64,000 nucleotides of DNA from Nomia melanderi (taxonomy: Eukaryota > Arthropoda > Insecta > Hymenoptera > Halictidae): NCBI RefSeq assembly GCF_051020985.1, contig NW_027475141.1, forward strand, positions 2,232,001 through 2,296,000. Reading direction: 5' to 3'. The position numbers and the translations under genes are program-made. The stretch's first letter is position 1. Each line of letters starts with the position of its first letter. This document shows positions 23,248 to 37,579 of the stretch, piece after piece. The notes under the pieces are model-generated. The model had not been told where the DNA came from. It did not search any database and saw only the letters and a list, made by a program, of their open reading frames with translations.

Positions 23248-25684
23248 CTTCCTGCAGATAATTCACTTTGGTTTATTGCGCTGTCTCTAATAGCACCCGA
23301 GATATCACCAGATATATGTTGCATTTTTCCCCGACCCTGAGTGTCCGGCCCCATGAGACGGTGTTTTTCTCGGGCCCTGGTAGTCCGAGGTCGTTCCCGC
23401 TGCACAGATTCATGCCCCAGGGCCCGCTGCAGATAATTCACTTTGGTTTAGTGCGCTATCTGTAAGAGCACCAGAGATATCACCAGAAATATATTGGATT
23501 TTTCCCTGACCCTGAGTGCCGGCCCCATGAGACGGTGGTTTTCTCGGCCCCTAGTGGTCCGAGGTCGTTCCTGCTGCACAGATTCATTCGCCAGTGCCTC
23601 CTACGGACAATGCACTTCGATTTATTGCGCTACCTCTAATAGCACCCCAGATATCACCAGATATATATTGGATTTTTCCCTGACCCTGAGTGACCGGCCC
23701 CATGTGTCGGTGGTTTTCTCGGCCCCTGGTGGTCCGAGGTCGTTGCCGCTGCACAGATTCATGCGCCAGGGCCTCCTGCAGCTAATTCACATTGGCTTAT
23801 TGCGCTATCTCTAATAGCACTCCAGACATCACCAGATATATATTGGATTTTTCCCTGACCCTGAGTGCCGGCCCCATGAGACGGTGGTTTTCTCGCCCTA
23901 TGGTGGTCCGAGGTCGTTCCCGCTGCCCAGATTCATTCGACAGGGCCTCCTATAGACAATGGACTTTGATTTATTGCGCTATCTGTAATAGCACCAGAGA
24001 AAGCACCATATATATGCTGGATTTTTACTAGACTTTGGGTGACGGATACCGAAAATCTGTAATTTTCTCGGCCCCTGGTGGTCCGAGGTCGTTCCTGCTG
24101 CACAGATCCATGCGCAAGGGCCTCCTACGGACAATGCACTTTGATTTATTGCGCTATCTCTAATAGCACCCGAGATATCACCAGATATATATTGGATTTT
24201 TCCCTGACACTGAGTGCCCGGCGCCAGGAGACTGTTGTTTTCTCGGCCCCTGGTGGTCCGAGGTCGTTCCCGCTGCACAGATTCATGCGCCAGGGTCTCC
24301 TGCAGATAATTCACATTGGTTTATTGCGCTATCTCTAATAGCACCCGAGATATCACCGGATATATATTGGATTTTTCCCTGACCCTGAGTGTCCGGCCCC
24401 ATGAGTCGGTGGTTTTCTCGGCCCCTGGTGGTCCGAGGTAGTTCCCGCTGCACAGATTCATGCGCCAGGGCCCCCCACAGACAATGCACTTTTATTTATT
24501 GCGCTATCTGTAATAGCACCCGAGATATCACCAGATATATATTGGATTTTTCCCTGACCCTGAGTGCCCGGCGCCAGGAGACTGTAGTTTTCTCGGCCCC
24601 TGGTGGTCCGAGGTCGTTCCCGCTGCACAAATTCATGCGCCAGGGCCTCCTGCAGATAATTCACGTTGGTTTATTGCGCTATCTCTAATAGCACCCGAGT
24701 TATCACCAGATATATATTGGATTTTTCCCTGACTCTGAGTGTCCGTCCCTATGAGACGGTGGTTTTCTCGGCCCCCTGGTGGTCCGAGGTCGTTCCCGCT
24801 GCACAGATGCATGCGCCAGGGCCTCCTACAGATAATGCACTTTGATTTATTGCGCTATCTGTAATAGCACCCGAGATATCACCAGGTATATATTGGATTT
24901 TTCCCTGACCCTGAGTGTCCGGCCCCATGAGACGGTGGTTTTCTCGGCCCCCTGGTGGTGCGAGGTCGTTCCCGCTGCACAGATGCATGCGCCAGGGCCT
25001 CCTACAGACAATGAACTTTGGTTTATTGCGCTATCTCTAATTTCACCAGTGATATCACCAGATATATATTGGATTTTTCCCTGACCCTGAGTGCCCGGCG
25101 CCAGGAGACTGTGGTTTTCTCGGCCCCTGGTGGTCCGAGGTCGTTCCCGCTGCACAGATTTATGCGCCAGGGCCTCCTGCAGATAATTCACTTTGGTTAA
25201 TTGCGCTATCTGTAATAGCACCCGAGATATCACCAGATATATATTGGATTATTCCCTGACCCTGAGTGTCGGGCCCCATTTGTCGGTGGTTTTCTCAGCC
25301 CCTGGTGGTCCGAGGTCATTGCCGCTGCACAGATTCATGCGCCAGGGCCTCGCGCAGACAAAGCACTTTGATTTATCGCGCTATCTCTAATAGCACCCGA
25401 GATATCACCAGATATACATCGGATTTTCCCCTGACCCTGAGTGTCCGGCCCCATGAGATGGTGGTTTTCTCGTCCCCTGGTGATCCGAGGTCGTTCCCGC
25501 TGCACAGATTCATGCGCCAGGGATTCCTGCAGACAATTCACTTTGGTTTATTGCGCTATCTCTAATAGCACCCGACATATCACCAGATATATGCTGGATT
25601 TTTACATGACCCTGAGTGTCCGGCCCAATGTGTCGGTGGTTTTCTCGGCCCCTGGTGGTCCGAGGTCGTTGCCGCTGCACAGAT

Positions 25685-26066
25685 TCATGCGCCTGGGCCT
25701 CCCGCAGACAAAGCATTTTGATTTATCGCGCTTTCTCTAATAGCAACCGAGATATCACCAGATATATATTGGATTTTTACCCGACCCTGAGTGTTCGGCC
25801 CCATGAGACGGTGGTTTTCTCGGTCCCTGGTGTTCCGAGGTCGTTCCCGCTGCACAGATGCATGCGCCAGGTCCTCCTGAAGATAATTCACTTTGGTTTA
25901 TTGAGCTATCTCTAATAGCACCCGAGACATCACCAGATATATATTGGATTTTTACATGACTTTCGGTGACGCACACAGAAAATCTGTAAGTTTCTCGGCC
26001 CCTGGAGGGCCGAGGGCGTTCGTGCTTCACAGATTCATGCGCCAGGGCCTCCTGCAGACAATGCAC
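25685..26066. repeat. Two-monomer block, partner at 27084-27465
   Basis: It shares rare linked variants with the partner 1399 bp (8 monomers less 1) downstream: GCGCTTTCTCTAATAGCAACC, GATTTTTACCCGACCCTG, GAGTGTTCGG and the type B variant ending TCTGTAAGTTTC. Confidence 0.7.
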
Positions 26067-27083
26067 TTTGATTTATCGCGATATCTGTAATAGAACCCGA
26101 GATAGCACCAGATATATGCTGGATTTTTACATGACATTGGGTGACGGATTCTGAATATCTGTAATTTTCTCGGCTCCTGGTGATCCGAGTTCGTTCCCGC
26201 TGCCCAGATTCATGCGCCAGGGCCTCCTGCAGATAATTCACTTTGGTTTATTGCGCTAACACTAATAGCACCCGAGATATCACCAGATATATATTGGATT
26301 TTTCCCTGACCCTGAGGGTCCGGCCCCATGAGACGGTGGTTTTCTCGGCCCCTGGTGGTCCGAGGTCGTTCCCGCTGCACAGATGCATGCGCCAGGGCCT
26401 CCTGAAGATAATTCACTTTGGTTTATTGAGCTATCTCTAATAGCACCCGAGATATCACCAGATATATATTGGATTTTTCCCTGACCCTGAGTGTCCGGCC
26501 CCATGAGACGGTGGTTTTCCCGGCCCCTAGTGGTCCGAGGTCGTTCCTGCTGCACAGATTCATTCGCCAGTGCCTCCTACAGACAATGCACTTTGATTTA
26601 TTGCGCTATCTCTAATAGCACCTGAGATATCACCAGATATATATTGGCTTTTCCCCGACCCTGAGTGTCCGGCCCCATGAGACGGTGGTTTTCTCGGGCC
26701 CTGGTAGTCTGAGGTCGTTCCCGCTGCACAGATTCATGCCCCAGGGCCCGCAGCAGATAATTCACTTTGGTTTAGTGCGTTATCTGTAAGAGCACCAGAG
26801 GTATCACCAGAAATATATTGGATTTTTCCGTGACCCTGAGTGTCCGGCCCCATGAGACGGTGGTTTTCTCGGCCCCTGGTGGTCCGAGGTCGTTCCCGCT
26901 GCACAGATGCATGCGCCAGGGCCTCCCGCAGATAATTCACTTTGGATTATTGCGCTATCTGTAATAGCACCCGAGATATCACGAGATATATATTGGATTT
27001 TTCCCTGACCCTGAGTGTCCGGCCCCATGAGACGGTGGTTTTCTCGGTCCCTGGTGATCCGAGGTCGTTCCCGCTGCACAGAT

Positions 27084-27465
27084 TCATGCGCCTGGGCCTC
27101 CCGCAGACAAAGCATTTTGATTTATCGCGCTTTCTCTAATAGCAACCGAGATATCACCAGATATATATTGGATTTTTACCCGACCCTGAGTGTTCGGCCC
27201 CATGAGACGGTGGTTTTCTCGGCCCCTGGTGATCCGAGGTCGTTCCCGCTGCACAGATGCATGCGCCAGGTCCTCCTGAAGATAATTCACTTTGGTTTAT
27301 TGAGCTATCTCTAATAGCACCCGAGATATCACCAGATATATATTGGATTTTTACATGACTTTCGGTGACGCACACAGAAAATCTGTAAGTTTCTCGGCCC
27401 CTGGAGGGCCGAGGTCGTTCGTGCTTCACAGATTCATGCGCCAGGGCCTCCTGCAGACAATGCAC
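27084..27465. repeat. Second copy of the 25685-26066 block
   Basis: It carries the same linked variants as 25685-26066, with a few substitutions (GAGACATC in the first copy, GAGATATC here). Confidence 0.7.
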
Positions 27466-28067
27466 TTTGATTTATCGCGCTATCTGTTATAGAACCCGAG
27501 ATATCATCAGATATATGCTGGATTTTTAGATGACATTGGGTGACGGATACCGAATATCTGTAATTTTCTCGGCACCTGGTGGTCCGAGGTCGTTCCTGCT
27601 AAACAGATTCATGCGCCAGGGCCTCCTACAGACAATGCACTTTGGTTTATTGCGCTATCTGTAATAGCACCCGAGATATCACCAGATATATACTGGATTT
27701 TTCCCCGACCCTGAGTGTCCAGCCCCATGAGACGGTGGTTTTCTCGGCCCCTGGTGTTCCGAGGTCGTTCCCGCTGCCCAGATTCATGCGCCAGGGCCTC
27801 CTACAGACAATGCACTTTGATTTATTGCGCTATCTGTAATGGCACCCGAGAAAGCACCATATATATGCTGGATTTTTACTAGACTTTGGGTGACGGATAC
27901 AGAAAATCTGTAATTTTCTCGGCCCCTGGTGGTCCGATGTCGTTCCTACTGCACAGGTTCATGCGCAAGGGCCTCCTACGGACAATGCACTTTCATTTAT
28001 TGCGGTATCTCTAATAGCACCCGAGATATCACCAGATATATGCTGGATTTTTACATGACCTTGGGTG

Positions 28068-28088
28068 ACGGATACCGAAAATCTGTAA
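28068..28088. repeat. Type B form of the variable 21-bp block
   Basis: Here the same interval is a 21-bp block beginning ACGGATACCG and ending ATCTGTAA, between GGGTG and TTTTCT. It matches the type A block at only 7-8 of 21 positions but has the same length, so monomers of both types stay near 175 bp. The upstream flank also differs in a linked way (TTTTTACATGAC with TTGGGTG, against TTTTCCCTGAC with CTGAGTG). Confidence 0.85.
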
Positions 28089-28689
28089 TTTTCTTGGCCC
28101 CTGGTGGTCCGAGGTCGTAGCTGCTGCACAGATTCATGCGCCAGGGCCTCCTGCAAAGAATGCACTTTGATTTATCGCGCTATCTGTAATAGAACCCGAG
28201 ATATCACCAGATATATATTGGATTTTTACATGACTTTCGGTGACGCACACCGAAAATCTGTAAGTTTCTCGGCCCCTGGAGGGCCGAGGTCGTTCCTGCT
28301 TCACAGATTTATGCGACAGGGCCTCCTGCAGACAATGCACTTTGATTTATCGCGCTATCTGTAATAGAACCCGAGATAGCACCAGATATATGCTGGATTT
28401 TTACATGACATTGGGTGACGGATTCTGAATATCTGTAATTTTCTCGGCTCCTAGTGATCCGAGTTCGTTCCCGCTGCCCAGATTCATGCGCCAGGGCCTC
28501 CTGCAGATAATTCACTTTGGTTTATTGCGCTAACTCTAATAGCACCCGAGATATCACCAGATATACATCGGATTTTCCCCTGACCCTGAGTGTCCGGCCC
28601 CATGTGCCGGTGGTTTTCTCGGCCCCGGCCGGTCCGAGGTCGTTCCCGCTGCACAGATTCATGCGCCAGTGCTTCCTGCAGACAAGGAA

Positions 28690-28910
28690 CTTTGATTTAT
28701 TGCGTTATCTCTAATAGCACCCGAGATATCGTCAGATACATCCTGGGTTTTTACATGACCTTGGGTGTCCGGCACCATGTGTCGGTGGTTTCCTCGGCCC
28801 CTGGTGTTCCGAGGTCGTTCCCGCTGCACAGATTCATTCGTCAGTGCCTTCTACAGACAATGGACTTTGATTTATTGCGCTATCTCTAATAGCACCCGAG
28901 ATATCACCAG
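28690..28910. repeat. Monomer block, partner at 30090-30310
   Basis: TTGCGTTATCTC, GATATCGTCAGATACATCC, GGTTTCCTCGG and CATTCGTCAGTGCC are shared with 30090-30310 at exactly 1400 bp (8 monomers). Confidence 0.7.
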
Positions 28911-30089
28911 ATATATATTAGTTTTTTCCCTGACCCTGACAGTCCGTCCCCATGTGTCGATGGTTTTCTCGGTCCCTCGTGGTCCGAGTTCGATCCCGCT
29001 GAACAGATTCATGCGCCAGGGTTTCCTGCAGACAATTCACTTTGGTTTATTGCGCTATCTGTAATAGCACCCGAGATATCACCAGATATATGCTGGATTT
29101 TTACTTGACCTTGGGTGACGGATTCCGAATATCTGTAATTTTCTCGGCCCCTGGTGGTCCGCGGTCCTTCCTGCTGCACAGATTCATTCGCCAGTGCCGC
29201 CTACAGACAATGCACTTTGATTTATCGCGCTATCTCTAATGGCACCCGAGATATCACCAGATATATAATGGATTTTTCCCTGACCCTGACGGTCCGGCCC
29301 CATGTGTCGGTGGTTTTCTCGGCCCCTTGTGGTCCGAGGTCGTTGCCGGTGCACAGATTCATGCGCCAGGGATTCCTGCAGACAATGCACTTTGATTTAT
29401 CGCGCTATCTCTAATGGCACCCGCGATATCACCAGATATATAATGGATTTTTCCCTGACCCTGACAGTCCGGCCCCATGAGACGGTGGTTTTCTCGGCTC
29501 CAGGTGGTCCGAGGTCGTTCCCGCTGCACGGATTCATGCGCCAGGGCTTCCTGCAGACAATGCACTTTGATTTATTTCGCTATCTCTAATAGCACCCGAG
29601 ATATCACCAGATATATGCTGGATTTTTCCCTGACCCTGACAGTCCGGCCCGTGTGTCGGTGGTTTTCTCGGCCCCTGGAGGTCCGAGGTCGATGCGGCTG
29701 CACGCATTCATGCGCCAGGGTTTCCTACAGACAATGCACTTTGATTTATCGCGCTATCTGTAATAGCACCTTAGATATCACCAGATATATGCTGGATTTT
29801 TACATGACATTGGGTGACGGATACCGAAAATCTGTAATTTTCTCGGCCCCTGGTAGTCCTATGTCGTTCCTGCTGCACAGATTCATGCGCAAGGGCCTCC
29901 TACGGACAATGCACTTTGATTTTTTGCGCTATCTGTAATAGCACCCGAGATATCATCAGATATATAATAGATTTCTCCCCGACCCTGAGTGTCCGGCCCC
30001 ATGAGACGGTGGTTTTCTCGGCCCCTGGTGTTCCGATGTCGTTCACGCTGCACAGAATCATGCGCCAGGGCTTCCTGCAGACAATGAAC

Positions 30090-30310
30090 TTTGATTTATT
30101 GCGTTATCTCTAATAGCACCCGAGATATCGTCAGATACATCCTGGGTTTTTACATGACCTTGGGTGTCCGGCACCATGTGTCGGTGGTTTCCTCGGCCCC
30201 TGGTGTTCCGAGGTCGTTCCCGCTGCACAGATTCATTCGTCAGTGCCTTCTACAGACAATGGACTTTGATTTATTGCGCTATCTCTAATAGCACCCGAGA
30301 TATCATCAGA
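30090..30310. repeat. Second copy of the 28690-28910 block
   Basis: It carries the same rare linked variants as 28690-28910. The right flanks diverge (GATATCATCAGATACGTCC here, GATATCACCAGATATATA there). Confidence 0.65.
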
Positions 30311-33300
30311 TACGTCCTGGGTTTTTAGATGACCTTGGGTGTGCGGCCCCATGTGTCGGTGGTTTTCTCGGCCCCTGGTGATCCGAGGTCGTTCCCGCTG
30401 CACAGATTCATGCGCCAGGGCCCGGTGCAGATAATTCACTTTGGTTTAGTGCGCTATCTGTAAGAGCACCCGAGATATCACCAGATATATATTGGATTTC
30501 TCCCCGACCCTGAGTGTCCGGCCCCATGAGACGGAGGTTTTCTCGGCCCCTGGTGGTCCGAGCTCGTTCCCGCTGCACAGATTCATGCACCTGGGCCTCC
30601 TGCAGATAATTCACTTTGGTTTATTGCGCTATCTCTAATAGCACCCGAGATATCACCAGATATATATTGGATTTTTCCACGACCCTGGGTGTCCGGCCCC
30701 ATGAGACGGTGGTTTCCTCGGCCCCTGGGGGCCCTAGGTCGTTGCCGCTGCACAGATTCATGCACCAGGGTCTCCCGCAGACAAAGCACTTTGGTTTATT
30801 GCCCTATCTGTAATAGCACCCGAGATATCACCAGATATATGCTGGATTTTTACATGACCTTGGGTGACGGATTTCGAATATCTGTAACTTTCTCGGCCCC
30901 TCGTGGTCCGAGGTCGTTCCTGCTGCACAGATTCATTCGCCAGTGCCTCCTACAGACAATGCACTTTGATTTATTGCGCTATCTCTAATAGCACCCGACA
31001 CATAACCAGATATATATTGGATTTTTCCCCGACCCTGAGTGTCCGGCCCCATGAGACGGTGGTTATCTCGGGCCCTGGTGATCCGAGGTCGTTCCCGCTG
31101 CACAGATTCATGCGCCAGGGCCTCCTGCAGATAATACACTTTGGTTTATTGCGCTATCTCTAATAGCACGCGAGATATCACCAGATATATATTGGATTTT
31201 TCCCTGACCCTGACAGTCCGGCCCCATGTGTCGATGGTTTTCTCGTACCCTGGTGATCCGAGGTCTTTCCCGCTGCACAGATTCCTGCGACAGGACCTCC
31301 TGCAGATAAATCACTTTGGTTTCTTGCGCTATCTCTAATAGCACCCGAGATATCACCAGATATATATTGTATTTCTCCCTGACCCTGACAGTCCGGCCCC
31401 ATGTGTCGATGGTTTTCTCGGACCCTGGTGATCCGAGGTCGTTCCCGCAGCACAGATTCATGCGGGAGGACATAATGCAGACAATGTACTTTGGTTTATT
31501 GCGCTATCTCTAATAGCACCCGAGATATCACCAGATATATATTGGATTTTACCCGGCCCTGAGTGCCCGGCCCCATGAGACGGTGGTTTTCTCGGCCCCT
31601 GGGGGTCCGAGGTCGTTCCCGCTGCACAGATTCATGCGCCAGGGCCTCCTGCAGACAACTCACTTTGGTTTATTGCGCTATCTCTAATAGCACCCGAGAC
31701 ATAACCAGATATATATTGGATTTTTCCCCGACCCTGACAGTCCGGCCCCATGAGACGGTAGTTTTTTCGGCCCCTGGTGGTCCGACGTCGTTCCCGCTGC
31801 ACAGATTCATGCGCCCGGGCCTCCTGCAGATAATTCACTTTGGTTTTTTGCGGTATCTCTAATAGCACCCGAGATATCACCAGATATATATTGGATTTTC
31901 CCCTGACCCTGAGTGTCCGGCCCCATGTGACGGTGGTTTTCTCGGCCCCTGGTGATCCGAAGTCGTTCCCGCTGCACAGATTCATGCGCCAGGGTCTCTT
32001 GCAGACAAAGCACTTTGGTTTATTGCGCTATCTGTAATAGCACCCGAGATATCACCAGGTATATTCTGGATTTTTACATGACCTTGGGTGACGGATTCCG
32101 AATATCTGTAATTTTCTCGGCCCCTGGTGGTCCGAGGTCGCTCCCGCTGCACAGATTCGTGCGACAGGGCCTCCTGCAGATAATTGAGTTTGGTTTAGTG
32201 CGCTATCTGTAAGAGCACCCGAGATATCACCAGATATATATTGGATTTTCCCCTGACCATGAGTGTCCGGCCCCATGAGATGGTGGTTTTCTCGGCCCCT
32301 GGAGATCCGAAGTCGTTCCCGCTGCACTGATTCATGCGCCAAGACCACCTGCAGATAATACACTTTGCTTTATTGCGCTATCTCTAAGAGCACCCGAGAT
32401 ATCACCAGATATATATTGGATTTTTCCCTGACCCTGAGAGTCCGGCCCCATGAGACGGTGGTTTTCTCGGCCCCAGGTGATCCGAGGTCGTTACCGCTGC
32501 ACAGATTCATGCGCCAGCGCCTGTTGCAGATAATTCACTTTGGTTTATTGCGCTATCTCTAATAGCACCCGAGATATCACCAGATATATATTGGATTTTT
32601 CCCCGACCCTGAGTGTCCGGCCCCATGAGACGGTGGTTTTCTCGGACCCTGGTGATCCGAGGTCATTCCCGCTGCACAGATTCATGCGCCAGGGCCTCCT
32701 GTAGATAATTCACTTTGGTTTATTGCACTATCTGTAATAGCACCCGAGATATCACCAGATATATGCTGGATTTTTACACGAGCTTGGGTGACGGATTCCG
32801 AATATCTGTAATTTTTTCGGCCCCTGGTGGTCCGAGGTCGTTCCCATTGCACAGATTCATGCGCCAGGGCATCTTGCAGACAATTCACTTTGGTTTATTG
32901 CGCTATCTCTAATAGCACCCGAGGTATCACCAGATATATGCTGGATTTTTACATGACATTGGGTGACGGATTCCGAATATCTGTAATTTTCTCGGCCCCT
33001 GGTGGTCCGAGGTCGTTCCTGCTGCACATATTCATTCGCCAGTGCCTCCTACAGACAATGCACTTTGGTTTATTGCGCTATCTCTAATAGCACCCGAGAT
33101 ATCACCAGATATATATTGGATTTTAACCGACCCTGAGTGTCGGGCCCCATGAGACGGTGGTTTTCTCGGCCCCTGGGGGCCCTAGGTCGTTGCCGCTGCA
33201 CAGATTCATGCGCCAGGGTCTCCCGCTGACAAAGCACTTTGATTTATCGCGCTATCTCTAATTGCACCCGAGATATCACCAGATATATATTGGATTTTTC

Positions 33301-36300
33301 ACTGACCCTGAGTGTCCGGCCCCATGAGACGGTGGTTTTCTCGGCCCCTGGGGGCCCTAGGTCGTTGCCGCTGCACAGATTCATGCGCCAGGGTCCCCCG
33401 CAGACAAAGCACCTTGGTTTATTGCGCTATCTGTAATAGCACCCGAGATATCACCAGATATATGCTGGATTTTTACATGACCTTGGGTGACGGATTCCGA
33501 ATATCTGTAATTTTCTCGGCCCCTCGTGGTCCGAGGTCGTTCCTGCTGCACAGATTCATTCTCCAGTGCCTCCTACAGACAATGCACTTTGATTTATTGC
33601 GCTATCTCTAATAGCACCCGAGATATCACCAGATATATATTGGATTGTTCCCTGACCCTGAGTGTTCGGCCGCATGAGACGGTGGTTTTCTCGCCCCTGG
33701 TGGTCCGAGGTCGTTCCCGCTGCACAGATGCATGCGCCAGGACCTCCTGCAGATAATTCACTTTGGTTTATTGCGATATCTCCAATAGCACGCGAGATAT
33801 CAGCAAATATATATTGGATTTTCCCCTGACCCTGAGTGTCGGGCCCCATGAGACTGTGGTTTTCTCGGACCCTGGTGGTCCGAGGTCGTTCCCGCTGCCC
33901 AGATTCATGCGCCCGGGCCTCCCACAGACAATGCACTTTGATTTATTGCGCTATCTGTAATAGCACCCGAGAAAGCTCCATATATATGCTGGATTTTTAC
34001 ATGACCTTGGGTGACGGATTCCGAATATCTGTAATTTTCTCGGCCCCTGGTGGTCCGAGGTCGCTCCCGCTGCACAGATTCATGCGCCAGGGCCTCCTAC
34101 GGACAATGCACTTTGATTTATTGCGCTATCTCTAATAGCACCCGAGATATCACCTGATATATATTGGATTTTCCCCTGACCCTGACAGTCCGGCCCCATG
34201 AGACGGTGGTTTTCTCGGCCCCTCGTAGTCCGAGGTCGTTCCCGCTGCACAGATTCATGCGCCAGGGACTCCTACAGACAATGCACTTTGATTTATTGCG
34301 CTATATGTAATAGCACCCGGGAAAGCACCATATATATGCCGGATTTTTACATGACTTTGGGTGACGGATACCGAAAATCTGTAATTTTCTCGGCCCCTGG
34401 TGGTCCGATGTCGTTCCTGCTGCACAGATTCATGCGCAAGGGCCTCCAACGGACAATGCACGTTGATTTATTGCGCTACCTCTAATAGCACCCGAGATAT
34501 CACCAGATATATATCGGATTTTTCCCTGACCCTGACAGTCCCGCACCATGAAACGGTGATTTTCTCGGCCCCTGGTGGTCCGAGGTCGTTCCCGCTGCAC
34601 AGAATCATGCGCCAGGGCTTCCTGCAGACAATGCACTTTGATTTATTGCGCTATCTGTAATAGCACCCGGGAAAGCACCATATATATTCTGGATTTTTAC
34701 ATGACTTTGGGTGACGGATACCGAAAATCTGTAATTGTCTCGGCGCCTGGTGATCCGAGGTCGATCCCGCTGCACAGATTCATGCGCCAGGGCCTCCTAC
34801 AGACAATGCACTTTGATTTATTGCGCTATCCGTAATAGCACCCGAGATATCACCAGATATATATTGGATTTTCCCGTGACCCTGAGTGTCCGGCCCCATG
34901 AGACGGTGGTTGTCTCGCCCCTGGTGGTCCGAGGTCGATCCCGCTGCACAGATTCATGCGCCAGGGCCTCCTACAGACAATGCACTTTGATTTATTGCGC
35001 TGTCTGTAATAGCACCCGAGATATCACCAGATATATATTGAATTTTCCCCTGACACTGAGTGTCCGGCCCCATGAGACGGTGGTTGTCCCGGCCCCTGGT
35101 GATCCGAGGTCGATCCCGCTTCACAGATTCATGCGCCAGGGCCTCCTGCAGATAATTCACTTTGGTTTATTGCGCTATCTCTAATAGCACCCGAGATATC
35201 ACCAGATATATATTGGATTTTCCCCTGACCCTGAGTGTCCGGCCCCATGAGACGGTGGTTGTCTCGCCCCTGGTGGTCCGAGGTCGCTCCCGCTGCACAG
35301 ATTCGTGCGACAGGGCCTCCTGCAGATAATTGAGTTTGGTTTAGTGCGCTATCTGTAAGAGCACCCGAGATATCACCAGATATATATTGGATTTTTCCGT
35401 GACCCTGAGTGTCCGGCCCCATGAGACGGTGTTTGTCTCGGCCCCTGGTGGTCCGATGTCGTACCCGCTGCACATATTCATGCGCCAGGACCTCCTGCAG
35501 ATAACTCACTTTGGTTTATTGCTCTATCTCTAATAGCACCCGAGATATCACCAGATATATATTGGATTTTTCCCTGACCCTGAGTGTCCGGCCCCATGAG
35601 ACGGTGGTTTTCTCGGCCCCTGGTTGTCCGAGGTCGTTCCCGCTGCACAGACTCATGCGCCAGGGCCTCCTGCAGACAATGTACTTTGATTTATCGCGCT
35701 ATCTCTAATAGCTCCCGAGATATCACCAGATATATATTGGATTTTCCCCTGACCCTGAGTGTCCGGCCCCATGAGACGGTGGTTGTCTCGGCCCCTGGTG
35801 GTCCGAGGTCGTTCCCGCTGGCCAGACTCATGCGCCAGGGCCTCCTACAGACAATGCACATTGATTTGTTGCGCTATCTGTAATAGCACCCGAGATATCA
35901 CCAGATATATAGTGGATTTTTCCCTGACCCTGAGTGTCCAGCCCCATGAGACGGTGGTTTTCTCGGCCCCTGGTGGTCCGAGGTCGTTCCCGCTGCCCAG
36001 ATTCATGCGCCAGGGCCTCCTACAGACAATGCACTTTGATTTATTGCGATATCAGTAATAGCACCCGAGATATCACCAGATATATATTGGATTTTTCCCT
36101 GACCCTGAGTGTCCTGCCCCATGAGACGGTGGTTGTCTCGGCCCCTGGTGGTCCGAGGTCGGTCCCGCTGCACAGACTCATGCGCCAGGGCCTCCTGCAG
36201 ACAATGTACTTTGATTTATCGCGCTATCTCTAATAGCACCCGAGATATCACCAGATTTATATTGGATTTTTCCGTGACCCTGAGTGTCCGGCCCCATGAG

Positions 36301-37579
36301 ACGGTGGTTGTCTCGGAGCCTGGTGGTCCGAGGTCGTTCCCGCTGCACAGATTCATGCGCCAGGGCCTCCTGCAGATAATTCACTTTGGACTATTGCGCT
36401 ATCTCTAATAGCACCCGAGATATCACCAGATATATATTGGATTTTTCCCTGACCCTGAGTGTCCGGCCCCATGAGACGGTGGTTTTCTCGGCACCTGTTG
36501 TTCCGTGGTCGTTCCCGCTGCACGGATTCATGCGCCAGGGCCTCCTGCAGATAATTCACTTTGGTTTATTGCGCTATCTCTAATAGCACCCGGAATATCA
36601 CCAGATATATATTGGATTTTTCCCTGACCCTGAGTGTCCGGCCCCATGAGACGGTGGTTTTCTCGGCCCCTGGTGGTCCGAGGTCGTTCCCGCTGCCCAG
36701 ATTCATGCACCAGGGCCTCCTACAGACAATTCACTTTGATTTATCGCGCTATCTCTTATGGCACCCGAGATATCACCTGATATATATTGGATTTTTCCCT
36801 GACCCTGAGTGTCCGGACCCATGAGACGGTGGTTTTCTCGGCCCCTGGTCGTCCGAGGTCGTTGCCTCTGCACAGTTTCATGCGCCAGGGCCTACTGCAG
36901 ATAATTCACTTTGGCTTACTGCGCTATCTCTAATACCACCCGAGATATCACCAGATATATATTGGATTTTCCCCTGACCCTGAGTGTCCGGCCCCATGAG
37001 ACGGTGGTTTTCTTGGCCCCTGGTGGTCCGAGGTCGTTCCCGCTACACAGATTCATTCGCCAGGGCCTCCTGCAGATAATTCACTTTGGTTTATTGCGCT
37101 ATCACTAATAGCACCCGCAATATCACCAGATATATATTGGATTTTTCCCAGACCCTGAGTGTCCGGCCCCATGAGACTGTGGTTTTCTCGGCCCCTCGTG
37201 GTCCGAGGTCGTTCCCGCTGCACAGATGCATGCGCCAGGGCCTCCTGCAGACAATGCACTTTGATTTATCGCGCTATCTATAATAGCACCCGAGATATCA
37301 CAAGATATATATTGGATTTTCCCCTGACACTGAGTGTCCGGCCCCATGAGACGGTGGTTGTCCCGGCCCCTGGTGGTTCGAGGTCGTTCCCGTTGCACAG
37401 ATTCATGCGCCAGGGCCTCCTACAGACAATGCACTTTGATTTATTGCGCTATCTGTAATAGCACCCGAGATATCACCAGATATATATTTGATTTTTCCCT
37501 GACCCTGAGTGTCCGGCCCCATGAGACGGTGGTTTTCTCAGCCCCTGGTGGTCCGAGGTCGTTCCCGTTGCACAGATTC

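Larger units (their letters stand above)
21000..35000. repeat. Domain 5: heterogeneous monomers, first type B copies
   Basis: About 80 monomers. Left of 24.0 kb they are type A, with a local family whose tail reads CCCCAGGGCCCGCTGCAG and GTAAGAGCACC (near 21.67, 23.42 and 26.75 kb). From 24.0 kb type B monomers are interspersed, with four in succession at 27.85-28.44 kb. Repetition above monomer level is short and patchy, including 8-monomer recurrences. It contains a private variant pair at 23.05 and 23.23 kb. Confidence 0.7.

Noticed and set aside
24000..24060. Mobile element insertion producing the type B block
   Set aside because: The block has the same length as the one it replaces, with no target-site duplication, terminal repeats or length change, so insertion is not a good explanation.
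28725..28745. Hammerhead ribozyme core on the - strand (CTGATGA from TCATCAG variants)
   Set aside because: Some monomers give CTGATGA followed by a possible stem, but the GAAA core strand and the cleavage triplet are not in place.
37370..37390. RNA polymerase III B box (GGTTCGA variants)
   Set aside because: A few monomers read GGTTCGAGGTC, but the final conserved C is missing, most monomers read GGTCCGAGG, and no A box lies at a suitable distance. A tRNA-derived origin is not supported.
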